DNA of 64,000 nucleotides from Hylemonella gracilis str. Niagara R. Its GTDB lineage: Bacteria; Pseudomonadota; Gammaproteobacteria; Burkholderiales; Burkholderiaceae_C. Every line of letters starts with the position of its first letter. The first letter of the stretch is position 1. The position numbers were made by a program, and so were the translations under genes. This document shows, one piece after another, positions 54,222 through 62,199 of this stretch. The DNA lies in contig NZ_JEMG01000001.1 of assembly GCF_000600295.1 (NCBI RefSeq), forward strand, positions 3,074,311-3,138,310, read 5' to 3'. Below the pieces are notes generated by a model. It did not search any database, had not been told where the DNA came from, and saw nothing but the letters and a program-made list of their open reading frames with translations.

Positions 54222-54509
54222 CTGCTAAAAGGTGTGTCCGGCACTTTCTTCCACGAGATCAATCGTCATACCCGGTCATAAGACTTTGACGTGGGCCGGG
54301 CCCAGTTCGATACTCGTGAAAGCGAGCATCGGGCAAATCGAAGCAAAACTGACTGAACGCTGATAGTGGTAATACCAGCAGTGCACTTGATATTGGTCGT
54401 CGTCGCCCTCGCTGGCGTATCGGCTCAATAACCGCAATGTGCCAATGACCACAAGTTCGATGGCCTATGCGTTTGAAACCTAGGTCGAATCGTCATATCA
54501 GCACCAGCC
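54222..54509. other. Non-coding stretch before the right end of element A
   Basis: 288 bp with no gene I can support; short ORFs only. Confidence 0.5.
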
Positions 54510-54556
54510 GGCACAGTTATGCTTCCCGTCGCGGCATATTTATGGTTCCAGCGACA
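54510..54556 (-). repeat. Right end of element A: terminal repeat with two putative TnsB sites
   Basis: Sites at 54510-54526 (GGCACAGTTATGCTTCC) and 54533-54549 (GGCATATTTATGGTTCC), then CAGCGACA to the end. The last 19 bp are the inverted complement of the left end. Only two sites are visible here against five on the left. Confidence 0.82.
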
Positions 54557-54561
54557 GCTTT
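54557..54561. repeat. 5-bp target duplication GCTTT between elements A and B
   Basis: Lies exactly between the ACA end of element A and the TGT start of element B. It equals the sequence left of A at 22493-22497. Confidence 0.85.
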
Positions 54562-54824
54562 TGTCGCTGGAACCATAACTGTTCCGCTTCGGAACGCTTA
54601 TGCTTCTTTTTGGGCCGGAACGGTTTTGCTTCCGGCGATTTTGGTCCTACGCCAGAATCCACTGACCGGCATCGGATGCGCTGCGTCAGACAAAAAATCC
54701 CTGTAATTCAATCGCTTAGGCGCTGATGCTCTTCCTGAGCACACTTGTGCCTACGTCACGCCAGGGCTGCAAATCGGTTCATTTTCGGCACGATTATGGT
54801 TCCATGCGGAACGGAATTGCTTCC
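54562..54824 (+). repeat. Left end of element B: five putative TnsB sites
   Basis: Sites at 54569-54585 (inverted), 54591-54607, 54617-54633, 54787-54803 and 54808-54824. The offsets match element A to the base, and total length is the same (263 bp), although single bases differ throughout. Confidence 0.85.
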
Positions 54825-55186
54825 GTCCCGGTTTGCTATGAGTCTGCCAAAAGCAATGAAGTGAGGGAGTGGCCCCAAAAGCTGTCATGTGATGCTCCTT
54901 TTGGGGGATATCACCAGAACAGCGAGCCTTATAGACTTTGCCAACTTGATGCTGCACGGCAGGCAGCACAAATGGAGACGCATGCATGCGGGCCTATCCG
55001 TTCCAGGCGGAGTCACATGTTCAGCCATGCAAGCATTAGATGAGTACCGCTCAAATTGACCATGCCGATGCTGGAATGCAACAGCATGGCGGAATCAAGG
55101 CGATATTCTTTAGACAAACATACAAAAAAGCTTTATACGGCTCGCGCGGCACTCTAAGATTCGCCTGGTCCTTCGACTTACTCGAC
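54825..55186. other. Stretch without a recognisable gene
   Basis: About 362 bp between the end sites and the methyltransferase control hairpin. It contains an A/T-rich part (about 55111-55137) that may hold a promoter; no gene is supported. Confidence 0.45.
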
Positions 55187-55207
55187 GGGCCATCATCAAA
55201 ATGGCCC
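55187..55207 (+). promoter_or_regulatory. Inverted repeat covering the methyltransferase start codon
   Basis: GGGCCAT, seven-base loop, ATGGCCC; the second arm contains the ATG at 55201. It could be an RNA hairpin hiding the start or an operator for autoregulation. Confidence 0.5.
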
Positions 55208-56532
55208 GTGCAATATCTTCCATCACTTCCCGCCGCCTTGTTCGCGATTTAGCGCAATTAGCTTTGGCCCCCCCAGAGTCTTGGTGCGAAGTAGGACTTA
55301 ACGTCCGTCCGAACCTTCATGGGTTGCTGCGGTATCCCGCAATGATGGTGCCGAAGATGCAGGGAGACATCATCGATGCAGTGCTGGGAGTCACCGGACA
55401 AGATTGCCGAGTTCTAGATCCGTTTGTGGGCTCAGGCACGATCATGACTGAAGCCATCATCCGAGGGCTAGACTTCACTGGCATTGACATCAACCCATTG
55501 GCCGTGCTCGTGTGCGAAGCCAAAGCGGCTATTGATGCAGGAGCAGATGTCAATGGAGCTGCGAAGACCGTCATTCACTATCTGCGGACCGACATTCAAG
55601 AAACGATTGACGTCGAGTTCAACAATCGCTCGAAGTGGTTCAGCGATGAGAGCGCCATGCACCTGTCCAGAGTGCGACGCGGAATTGAACAAGTTGCGGA
55701 CCGTGCTGCACGTAAGGTTCTGTGGACGGCTTTTGCCGAAACCGTGCGCAAGAGTTCCAACTCACGGACAAGCACCTACAAGCTGCACATTCGCAAAGAC
55801 GATGAACTCGTTGAGGGATCGCGCGTTGCCTCCATATTTGAGGATGTCCTACGCCAGACTTTGTACAGGATTGAGGAATATAGGAAGGAGCATCTCGCCG
55901 GTCGTGCGCGCAAGCCCAAAGTCCGCATCATTTGTAGCGACGTGCGTGTTGCGAAACTCGGAAAAAGCGCGAAGCAGCACGACATCCTGGTAACGTCACC
56001 GCCCTATGGCGATAACCAAACCACAATTCCATACGGTCAGTTCTCGTATCTGACACTACAGTGGATTCCGGAAATCGATCTACCTGCAGGCTGGTCAAGC
56101 GACCACATTTCCAATACGCACGCGCTTGACAGTTCAAGCCTCGGCGGCTCCAAGGTTGGCGCAATGGAGAAGGCCGAGACCATGAAGTTCACGTCGCCGA
56201 CCTTCGCAGCTTTTGTCAAAACGGCCAGGAATGCCGGCAATACGGCAGCGATTCAGAAGGTCGGCTGCTTCACCTACGACTTCTTGGAATCGCTCAGTCA
56301 AATACGCTCGCAGTCATCGAGCAGCGCGCACTGGATTCTCACGACAGGAAACAGGACGGCAAGTGGAATGCGCGTACCGTTTGATGCCATCTGTCGGGAC
56401 ATTGTCGAATTTCTCGGCGGCAAGCCGATTGCGACACTTCAACGAGAGTTGCCCAGCAAACGTATGCCCTCGCGAAATTCGGTAGGCGAAATGATTACCG
56501 CCGAGGCCACTCTTGTCGCGGAGTTTGCATAG
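55201..56532 (+). CDS. DNA methyltransferase (amino type, N4-cytosine or N6-adenine)
   Basis: 443 residues. Motif I VLDPFVGSGTIMTEAIIRGLDFTGIDINPLAV precedes motif IV TSPPYGDN, the order of the beta/D21-like and TRM11-like classes. LHGLLRYPAMMVPKMQG at the N-terminus is common in this group. SPPY suggests N4-cytosine or N6-adenine methylation. A 7-bp inverted repeat covers the start. Its TAG stop overlaps the GTG start of the kinase-like gene by one base, so the operon is tightly coupled. Confidence 0.88.
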   Translation: MARAISSITSRRLVRDLAQLALAPPESWCEVGLNVRPNLHGLLRYPAMMVPKMQGDIIDAVLGVTGQDCRVLDPFVGSGTIMTEAIIRGLDFTGIDINPLAVLVCEAKAAIDAGADVNGAAKTVIHYLRTDIQETIDVEFNNRSKWFSDESAMHLSRVRRGIEQVADRAARKVLWTAFAETVRKSSNSRTSTYKLHIRKDDELVEGSRVASIFEDVLRQTLYRIEEYRKEHLAGRARKPKVRIICSDVRVAKLGKSAKQHDILVTSPPYGDNQTTIPYGQFSYLTLQWIPEIDLPAGWSSDHISNTHALDSSSLGGSKVGAMEKAETMKFTSPTFAAFVKTARNAGNTAAIQKVGCFTYDFLESLSQIRSQSSSSAHWILTTGNRTASGMRVPFDAICRDIVEFLGGKPIATLQRELPSKRMPSRNSVGEMITAEATLVAEFA

Positions 56533-59120
56533 TGCCCGAAGACACCACATCTCTCAAAGTCAGCGCCCATGTGCTGGTCCAGTTGGGCAGCGAGCTAGTC
56601 ACCGACGTTGACCAGGCGCTCCTTGAATGCGTTAAGAACGCTTACGACGCTGACTCACCCGGCTGTCGCATCGAGATTGACACGCGCGATGCTGGTGAGA
56701 TCCATGAAACAGCCACTGCAGAAAAACTTCTCGGCTTCTCTGAGGCATCTGAAGGCGTCCAAGTCGTCCTCTATGACGACCAGGGCAAGCGGATAGATGG
56801 ACCCAATGGATCGGTTCGAAAACTGGATCCGCAGGCGACCATTCATCGCCACTTGCACTACATGGGCAAGGTGAGTATCGAGGACAGCGGTGATGGTATT
56901 AGTCCCGAGAAAATCGCATCGTCATGGCTGGTCATTAGCGGATCCGCAAAGCGGTCCGATGGGCAGGGGCCAAAGAAAGCAACAAATAAAGGGCGCACAC
57001 CACTGGGAGACAAGGGTCTTGGGCGCCTGGGCACTATGAAGTTGGGCGACATATTGGAGGTTGAATCTGCAACGAGTGCCGATATGCCGCTTACTGTCGC
57101 GCATTTCCGATGGCAAGACTGTCAAAGTGCCGTCACCGTCGATAAAGTGCCCGTTTTCACGCAAACCCGAGAAAACACTAAACGCTTCAAGGGCACGCGA
57201 ATCAACATCTACGGCCTGAAAGACCTGCCAGATTGGCGTCGTACCAAGCGGATCGAAGAGCTAGCGCGGACCTTGGCACGACTGGTATCGCCCTTCGAAT
57301 CGACCTCAACTTTTCCAGTCGCGATTACATTGGACGGCATCGATTCATCGCTCGGGTCGGTAACTGAGCAGGTCCTGAGTCAGGCAATCGCAAAGTTTGA
57401 TTTCCGTTGGGACATGGACGACGATGGCAATGAACAACTGGTAGCCAGAGCAAAGTTCATGACGCGTCTTTTTACGGCGGCGCGCAACGCGACCCAACGC
57501 GAAAAGGCCAACCTAGCGTTTAACCGTGATGGTGGCTTGGGGTTCCGGAAGTTTCTAGATACCTTCGGTCAAACGAAGCCGTACAAAAAATCCGCTCCGG
57601 AATCGGACGGTTGCTTTATTGAGTTCGAGCGGCGTTTCCCTTGGACAGACATGATGCTCGACAGTGGCGTAGCCATTGAAAACCCCGGTCCATTCCGCGG
57701 TGCGTTCTACTTTTTTCATTTGGATTCTCGAGATGCACCAGGCGACGAAGCGGCCACTGGTTTGGCGGTGTCCCGCGGACTCATCAAAGATCTCTCAGGC
57801 ATCTCAATTCTGCGTGATGGCTTTCGGGTTCGATCCCAAGGAGACTGGCTGAATCTGTCCACTGGCATGACCTCGGGCAGCATCTACAACATGCGGGTCA
57901 ACAACACGATCGGGTACTTCGCGCTGACCGGCGCTAAGAACTTCCGCCTAGTGGAGAAGTCAGATCGGGAGGGCTTTGTCGAAAATGCGGCCTATCGTGG
58001 ATTTAATTCAATCGCAATCCAATGCCGAGAGTTTGCAAACGACTCTCTCGAAAGCGTTCGACGCGCCCTGGACAAATACTACAAAGACTTAAAGGCCCAG
58101 GAGGCACAATTTCCATCTACGGACCCTATACAGATTGTCGAGCGGTCGGTTGCCGCTTCTGAAAGCGCGCAAACTGCGGCCAAAGAAGCTAGTGATGCGC
58201 TGTCAGTAGAGCTCCTAGCACTACAGAATCGTTTGAAGACGGGAAAAGGAAGTACTGACTTGGTCGTTCAAGCGCTGAACATTGCCAAGAAAGCAACTGC
58301 TGCCATGACGGCTGTGCAGACCGGGCTTCCCGCACGAGCAAGCATTAAGGCCGCCCTCGAAAAGGTAAAGCTGGAACGCGAGGAAACACAGGAACAATTT
58401 CTGTCTCTCTATGAAAGTGCCGCAGTTGGTCTGAGCGCTCGAGGCCTCGCTCATGAATTGCGAACGCATATTGGTGAGATCCGGCAGCGCATGAATTCGA
58501 TTACACGTGCAGCCAAAAGCGGATCTGTCGACGAACGCACGCTCGTGGGGCACATTAAAGCGATGCGTGACGCCTGCTCAGCCATTCTGAGTTCCGCCTC
58601 CCTCATCGACCCGATGCTTCCGCGCTCTCGGATGCTCAAGGACACGTTTCTCGTCAGCGACTTCATTGCCGAGTACGTCGAGAACAGGCAGCACGAGTTG
58701 CTGCGCGAAGATGTCATCGTGAAAGTCAGTAACCGGGAAGTAGGGTTGGAGGTGCGCATGAACAGGGCACGATTGCTCCAAGTTATCGACAACCTAGTTC
58801 GCAATAGTTTGTATTGGCTACAGCGCGGTTACTTAACGAAGACGGTGAGTCGGCCAAAAGAGATCTCGATCGAAATCGGTAATGGCACCTTATCAATCGC
58901 CGACTCAGGTCCAGGCGTTGATCCTCACTATGAGGATTCGCTGTTCGATATCTTTATCTCGGGCAAACCGGCCGACGGCAGTGACGGCCAAGGCCTTGGG
59001 CTTTTCATTGTTAAGCAACTTCTGGCCGCCGATGGATGTGATATCCAACTCAGCAACGAACGCAATCCCGAGGGAAATCGATACCGTTTCACGATTGATC
59101 TAGGCGCAGTGCGTACATAG
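56532..59120 (+). CDS. Double-GHKL protein: Hsp90-like ATPase plus histidine kinase core
   Basis: 862 residues, GTG start. The N-terminal GHKL domain has ALLECVKNAYDAD, VSIEDSGDGISPEKI and GDKGLGRLG, like Hsp90/MORC ATPases. A beta-rich middle follows. Residues about 545-620 are coiled coil. The C-terminus is a histidine kinase: phospho-acceptor His641 in GLAHELRTHIGEI, N box IDNLVRNSLYWL, G1 DSGPGVD and G2 GQGLGLFIVKQLL. Two complete ATP sites in one chain are unusual. It lies between the methyltransferase and a receiver protein, its likely phosphoacceptor. No membrane segments, so the signal is cytosolic, possibly DNA status. Confidence 0.85.
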   Translation: MPEDTTSLKVSAHVLVQLGSELVTDVDQALLECVKNAYDADSPGCRIEIDTRDAGEIHETATAEKLLGFSEASEGVQVVLYDDQGKRIDGPNGSVRKLDPQATIHRHLHYMGKVSIEDSGDGISPEKIASSWLVISGSAKRSDGQGPKKATNKGRTPLGDKGLGRLGTMKLGDILEVESATSADMPLTVAHFRWQDCQSAVTVDKVPVFTQTRENTKRFKGTRINIYGLKDLPDWRRTKRIEELARTLARLVSPFESTSTFPVAITLDGIDSSLGSVTEQVLSQAIAKFDFRWDMDDDGNEQLVARAKFMTRLFTAARNATQREKANLAFNRDGGLGFRKFLDTFGQTKPYKKSAPESDGCFIEFERRFPWTDMMLDSGVAIENPGPFRGAFYFFHLDSRDAPGDEAATGLAVSRGLIKDLSGISILRDGFRVRSQGDWLNLSTGMTSGSIYNMRVNNTIGYFALTGAKNFRLVEKSDREGFVENAAYRGFNSIAIQCREFANDSLESVRRALDKYYKDLKAQEAQFPSTDPIQIVERSVAASESAQTAAKEASDALSVELLALQNRLKTGKGSTDLVVQALNIAKKATAAMTAVQTGLPARASIKAALEKVKLEREETQEQFLSLYESAAVGLSARGLAHELRTHIGEIRQRMNSITRAAKSGSVDERTLVGHIKAMRDACSAILSSASLIDPMLPRSRMLKDTFLVSDFIAEYVENRQHELLREDVIVKVSNREVGLEVRMNRARLLQVIDNLVRNSLYWLQRGYLTKTVSRPKEISIEIGNGTLSIADSGPGVDPHYEDSLFDIFISGKPADGSDGQGLGLFIVKQLLAADGCDIQLSNERNPEGNRYRFTIDLGAVRT

Positions 59121-59132
59121 AGGGAGAGATGA

Positions 59133-60908
59133 ATGGAACTTAAGGAAGCCCTGAAAGCACTCGGTGCAGACCGCGTGATTTGGATCGACGACAAATTTAA
59201 TCAGTCACCGACCCAGTTAGCCGAACTTCTTCTGGCAAGCCCAGAGATCGCGCGGCAATGCGGCACCCCCACGATCGTCGATATCTTGGACAAGGCGGCA
59301 TTCCTCCCAGACCCTAAGAGCGAGCTTCAGCAGGTGCTCAATGATATGCGCGAGGCAGATCGTGCGAAGCTTGTGCAGTGCTTTTTCGAGAAAGAAGTCG
59401 TGAAGACTGGCATGACTACGCCCGAACTCGAGGATGCCGTCGTCGACACCGTGTGTAAGCTGCTCTCCATTGCCTTAGAAGACCGCTGGACCTTTAAGGA
59501 CGCCGTGAAAAATTTAAAGGCCGTCTGCGATTCCAACGATGAAAAGGTAAGTTACATCATTGACCTCAACGAATCGGGAGGCAGTGACAAACGAGGCCTG
59601 GAGATCCTTCAAACGTTGCATCAGCACAATTCAAAAGGAACCGTCTTCCTCTTGACGCATTCGGCCACTACAACAGAAGAAGCCTCCAAGGAATTTGAGT
59701 TGCAAAACGACTTAGACGGTCGCCCGGCACACAAGCAAATCCCAATTTGCGTAATTTCCAAGGCGCGTCTCACCGAGGCGGCTGATGAGCCTGCAATGTC
59801 TAGCGCGCTTCGCATTGCAATTAAGCGAGCGGGTTTACGCAGAAGCGTTCACGAAGTGCTCAATCACATAAAGCCAAACGTGTCATCTGCCGTCGACGAA
59901 GCGGCACAACAGCTGCTTGCGATCCCACCGGAGCAGCTCGACGAGTACGTTGTTGAACGTGGCTTTCAGGAAGGCTTGTCCGAGTTGCATGTAGTAGAAC
60001 GGGCCATTACTGCGGTCGTTTCCCAGAAAGTTCGAGAGATATTCGCCCAAAATCCAGATGTGTTGCAATCGACTGCGAGGCTTCGTTCTTTGCGTAGTGT
60101 TGAGCTTGCAGAGAGCGCGCTAACACCCGTGCATCAAAACTTGGATGGCTTTCGGCGCCTCGAAGTGTGGGAGTCGGACGAACTCATCAACAAGTCTTTC
60201 ACTCCGCTTGCGTGTGGTGACATTTTCCAAATCGACGAACACGAAAAGCCTAACGACCGACCAAAGTTGTTCTTGTTGCTCGGTCAGCCTTGTGATATCT
60301 CGCTACGTGGAGAAAAGGACCGCGATCAGGAACATGCGATGCTGGTTCCGCTGAAGCAACGAGATGGTCAAGTAGATGGGGACAAGCTCAAGTTGAAGAT
60401 GCTGCAATTCAAGATTGATAACGTGCAGTTGGCTTGCGACTTTCGGAATGCCACCGCTGTACGGCTCTCCATCTTGGATCTGGCTTCACTGCGCGAGGAC
60501 GGACGCGTGCGCTATGACGTAGACCAGCCCACTGGTCTCCCACTGCTCGCCGCTTTGCAAAGCGTCATCGAGAAGCGGATCAAGATTGTCAAGCAGCTTC
60601 TTGAGGGTAACGAGAACGCAAAAAGCACCCTCCAGCTATGCTTTCGCTCATCTTCGCCTTTCAGCGTGATCCACGAAGGCAAGCTCTCACAGCAGGAAAC
60701 GAAGACTATCAATGGCAATGCCGTCACGCTTCCAAAGCGCGTCACATGGTCATTGCGGCGGACCGGACGTGTTCGCATGCCGTATGCCTCCGCGTTGCTT
60801 CGCGACTACCTTGCCATCCAAGGTCGGGACGCGTTCGATTTGGACTTTACAAAAGAAGCTGCACAAGCAACACCATCTTGCGCACCTGCTGCAGTCTCCT
60901 GCGGCTAA
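59133..60908 (+). CDS. Receiver-domain protein of the methyltransferase operon
   Basis: 591 residues, 12 bp after the kinase gene. The N-terminal 210 residues have all receiver landmarks: VIWIDDKF (Asp19-Asp20), SYIIDLNES (Asp144, phospho-site), FLLTHSA (Thr175) and CVISKARL (Lys210). The gap from Asp20 to Asp144 is about 80 residues longer than usual, so a large insert lies there. The rest (about 215-591) is unknown; it includes LFLLLGQPCDISLRGEKDRDQE and no nuclease motif I recognise. It is probably the effector or adaptor activated by the kinase. Confidence 0.78.
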   Translation: MELKEALKALGADRVIWIDDKFNQSPTQLAELLLASPEIARQCGTPTIVDILDKAAFLPDPKSELQQVLNDMREADRAKLVQCFFEKEVVKTGMTTPELEDAVVDTVCKLLSIALEDRWTFKDAVKNLKAVCDSNDEKVSYIIDLNESGGSDKRGLEILQTLHQHNSKGTVFLLTHSATTTEEASKEFELQNDLDGRPAHKQIPICVISKARLTEAADEPAMSSALRIAIKRAGLRRSVHEVLNHIKPNVSSAVDEAAQQLLAIPPEQLDEYVVERGFQEGLSELHVVERAITAVVSQKVREIFAQNPDVLQSTARLRSLRSVELAESALTPVHQNLDGFRRLEVWESDELINKSFTPLACGDIFQIDEHEKPNDRPKLFLLLGQPCDISLRGEKDRDQEHAMLVPLKQRDGQVDGDKLKLKMLQFKIDNVQLACDFRNATAVRLSILDLASLREDGRVRYDVDQPTGLPLLAALQSVIEKRIKIVKQLLEGNENAKSTLQLCFRSSSPFSVIHEGKLSQQETKTINGNAVTLPKRVTWSLRRTGRVRMPYASALLRDYLAIQGRDAFDLDFTKEAAQATPSCAPAAVSCG

Positions 60909-60983
60909 TCTAACTCGTACAAATGAATCTCCTCGAGTTTCTTAGAAACTTCCAAGCCAAATACTAAAAATACCTCTGGAATC

Positions 60984-62006
60984 TTAGTAGTTGTTGACCA
61001 GCTTTCTCCATCTTCGGAACTGAACCTCCATATGCTTAGGTAGGAGACTTTGGTGCTTCTCGCAGGCATCTATCCAACCACGACTCACCTGCTGCATCCA
61101 TGCCCGCATTTGGTGTTGCGCATCAAAGACCACCGGCGGATCAAGCACCAAACGCCCCATCTCCTGAAGCCACAGGCCCATCATGATCAATAGTACGGAT
61201 TGCATGCGCCTGGACTCAAAGAGAGTGGACTCCTTCTTGGCCCGCACAAGTTGAACGTATGCGGTTGTCATCGCCCCGAAGAAATCGATTCGATCTTGCC
61301 TGAGGTAAGCCATCCTGGCCTCGATCAGACCTGCTGCCAGTCCGTCCAAGGTCTCCATGGAGCGAATTTTCACAGCCAGTTCGTCCGATAGTATTCGGCG
61401 ACGCCAGAAATGTAAGAACTCCGTGCTGAGCACTGAATCGGTTCCCGATTCCAAGTCCACCATGCCTCGCCAGACCTCCTCGCCCATCGACAGGTAGAGC
61501 TTTCTCAGGTCATCCGGCCCCAGCAGCCTGGGGAAATCCAACAGTTCCCAGACAGGGTGATAGAAAGTCCCGGCCGTTCCGGGAAACGCTCGATCAATAC
61601 GTGTGACGAGCGAAGGACCACCTTTTTCTAAACTCCCCTGCGGCAAAACATCGCCTCGCAGGTAGCGCGTCCACAGCCCGCTTGACAAACGGACATTGCC
61701 TGGCATTCGCGCCAAGGCCCGCTCGAACTCTTGCGTTACGAGCGCTCCTGATGCAGCCATCGTGAAGTGACTCCAGACGACGACGCGCAGTCTCTGCAAA
61801 AGCGAGATGGCTGGTCGCCCTCGCTTGGATGGGATTCTTCGTTTCAAGATGCAGGAAATAAATTCCCATTTTATTTCCTTTCCGTCTATCGACCGTTGAC
61901 GAAAAAAAGAGCTGTCGTAGTTTGGTTCTTGCCACGGCGATTGCTGTGGTGCCCGCGCTTTTCGGCCGGGCTTCACCAACCGCCACGCAGGAGCAAGAAC
62001 ACACAC
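60984..62006 (-). CDS. Unknown protein conserved next to tnsAB (accessory of element B)
   Basis: Up to 340 residues. The first conserved part PWQEPNYDSSFFRQRSIDGK is the same as in element A, but the A-copy TTG start is ATC here, so translation must begin elsewhere; the frame is open to 62006 in this copy while A has a stop upstream. Shared later segments are RLRVVVWSHFTM, SSGLWTRYLRGDVLPQG and FYHPVWELLDFPRLLGP; the C-terminal third is largely different from A. No known motif. Confidence 0.6.
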   Translation of the reverse strand: MCVLAPAWRLVKPGRKARAPQQSPWQEPNYDSSFFRQRSIDGKEIKWEFISCILKRRIPSKRGRPAISLLQRLRVVVWSHFTMAASGALVTQEFERALARMPGNVRLSSGLWTRYLRGDVLPQGSLEKGGPSLVTRIDRAFPGTAGTFYHPVWELLDFPRLLGPDDLRKLYLSMGEEVWRGMVDLESGTDSVLSTEFLHFWRRRILSDELAVKIRSMETLDGLAAGLIEARMAYLRQDRIDFFGAMTTAYVQLVRAKKESTLFESRRMQSVLLIMMGLWLQEMGRLVLDPPVVFDAQHQMRAWMQQVSRGWIDACEKHQSLLPKHMEVQFRRWRKLVNNY

Positions 62007-62022
62007 AAGGACAGTCAGAAAT

Positions 62023-62056
62023 AAAAAAGCCCAGGTCCGGCAAGACCCAGGCTTTT
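62023..62056. terminator. Hairpin with A/T tails in the element B divergent region
   Basis: Counterpart of 42547-42581, with A/T runs kept and one or two stem changes (GCCCAGGTC against GACCCAGGC). Confidence 0.6.
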
Positions 62057-62102
62057 TCCCTCAGCCGTCATAGCTTCGGTAGTAGGAACGATCCAAGTAT
62101 AT

Positions 62103-62195
62103 GACTCCTGTCGCACGCGTCAAGCCGTGCGCAGAGGGATTCTTTTGCCTGTCGAATTGTAGAGTTCTCAGCGACCGCGTGGCATTTCAGGAGTC
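62103..62195 (+). promoter_or_regulatory. tnsAB leader of element B with ribosome-site inverted repeat
   Basis: GACTCCTG (62103-62110) and CAGGAGTC (62188-62195) as in element A; the inner CGCAC/GTGCG pair is also kept despite base changes between. Confidence 0.55.
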
Positions 62196-62199
62196 TGAA

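Larger units (their letters stand above)
22498..54556 (+). mobile_element. Tn7-like transposon A (32,059 bp), inserted next to tRNA-Ala
   Basis: The left end begins TGTCGCTGGAACCATAAAT and the right end is its exact inverted complement over 19 bp (54538-54556). GCTTT flanks both sides. Inside are a TnsAB fusion, TnsC, TniQ/TnsD-like protein and a divergent unknown gene at 41.5-48 kb, with cargo on both sides. The left end has five putative transposase sites and the right end two. No CRISPR array or cas genes are present, so targeting is probably by the TniQ/TnsD-like protein near the tRNA gene. I know of no identical described element. Confidence 0.85.

Noticed and set aside
60985-61000. TGTTGACC-like sequence near the end of the element B accessory gene as a transposon end
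   Set aside because: It lies in the coding end of the gene, has no motif array, and true ends are accounted for elsewhere.
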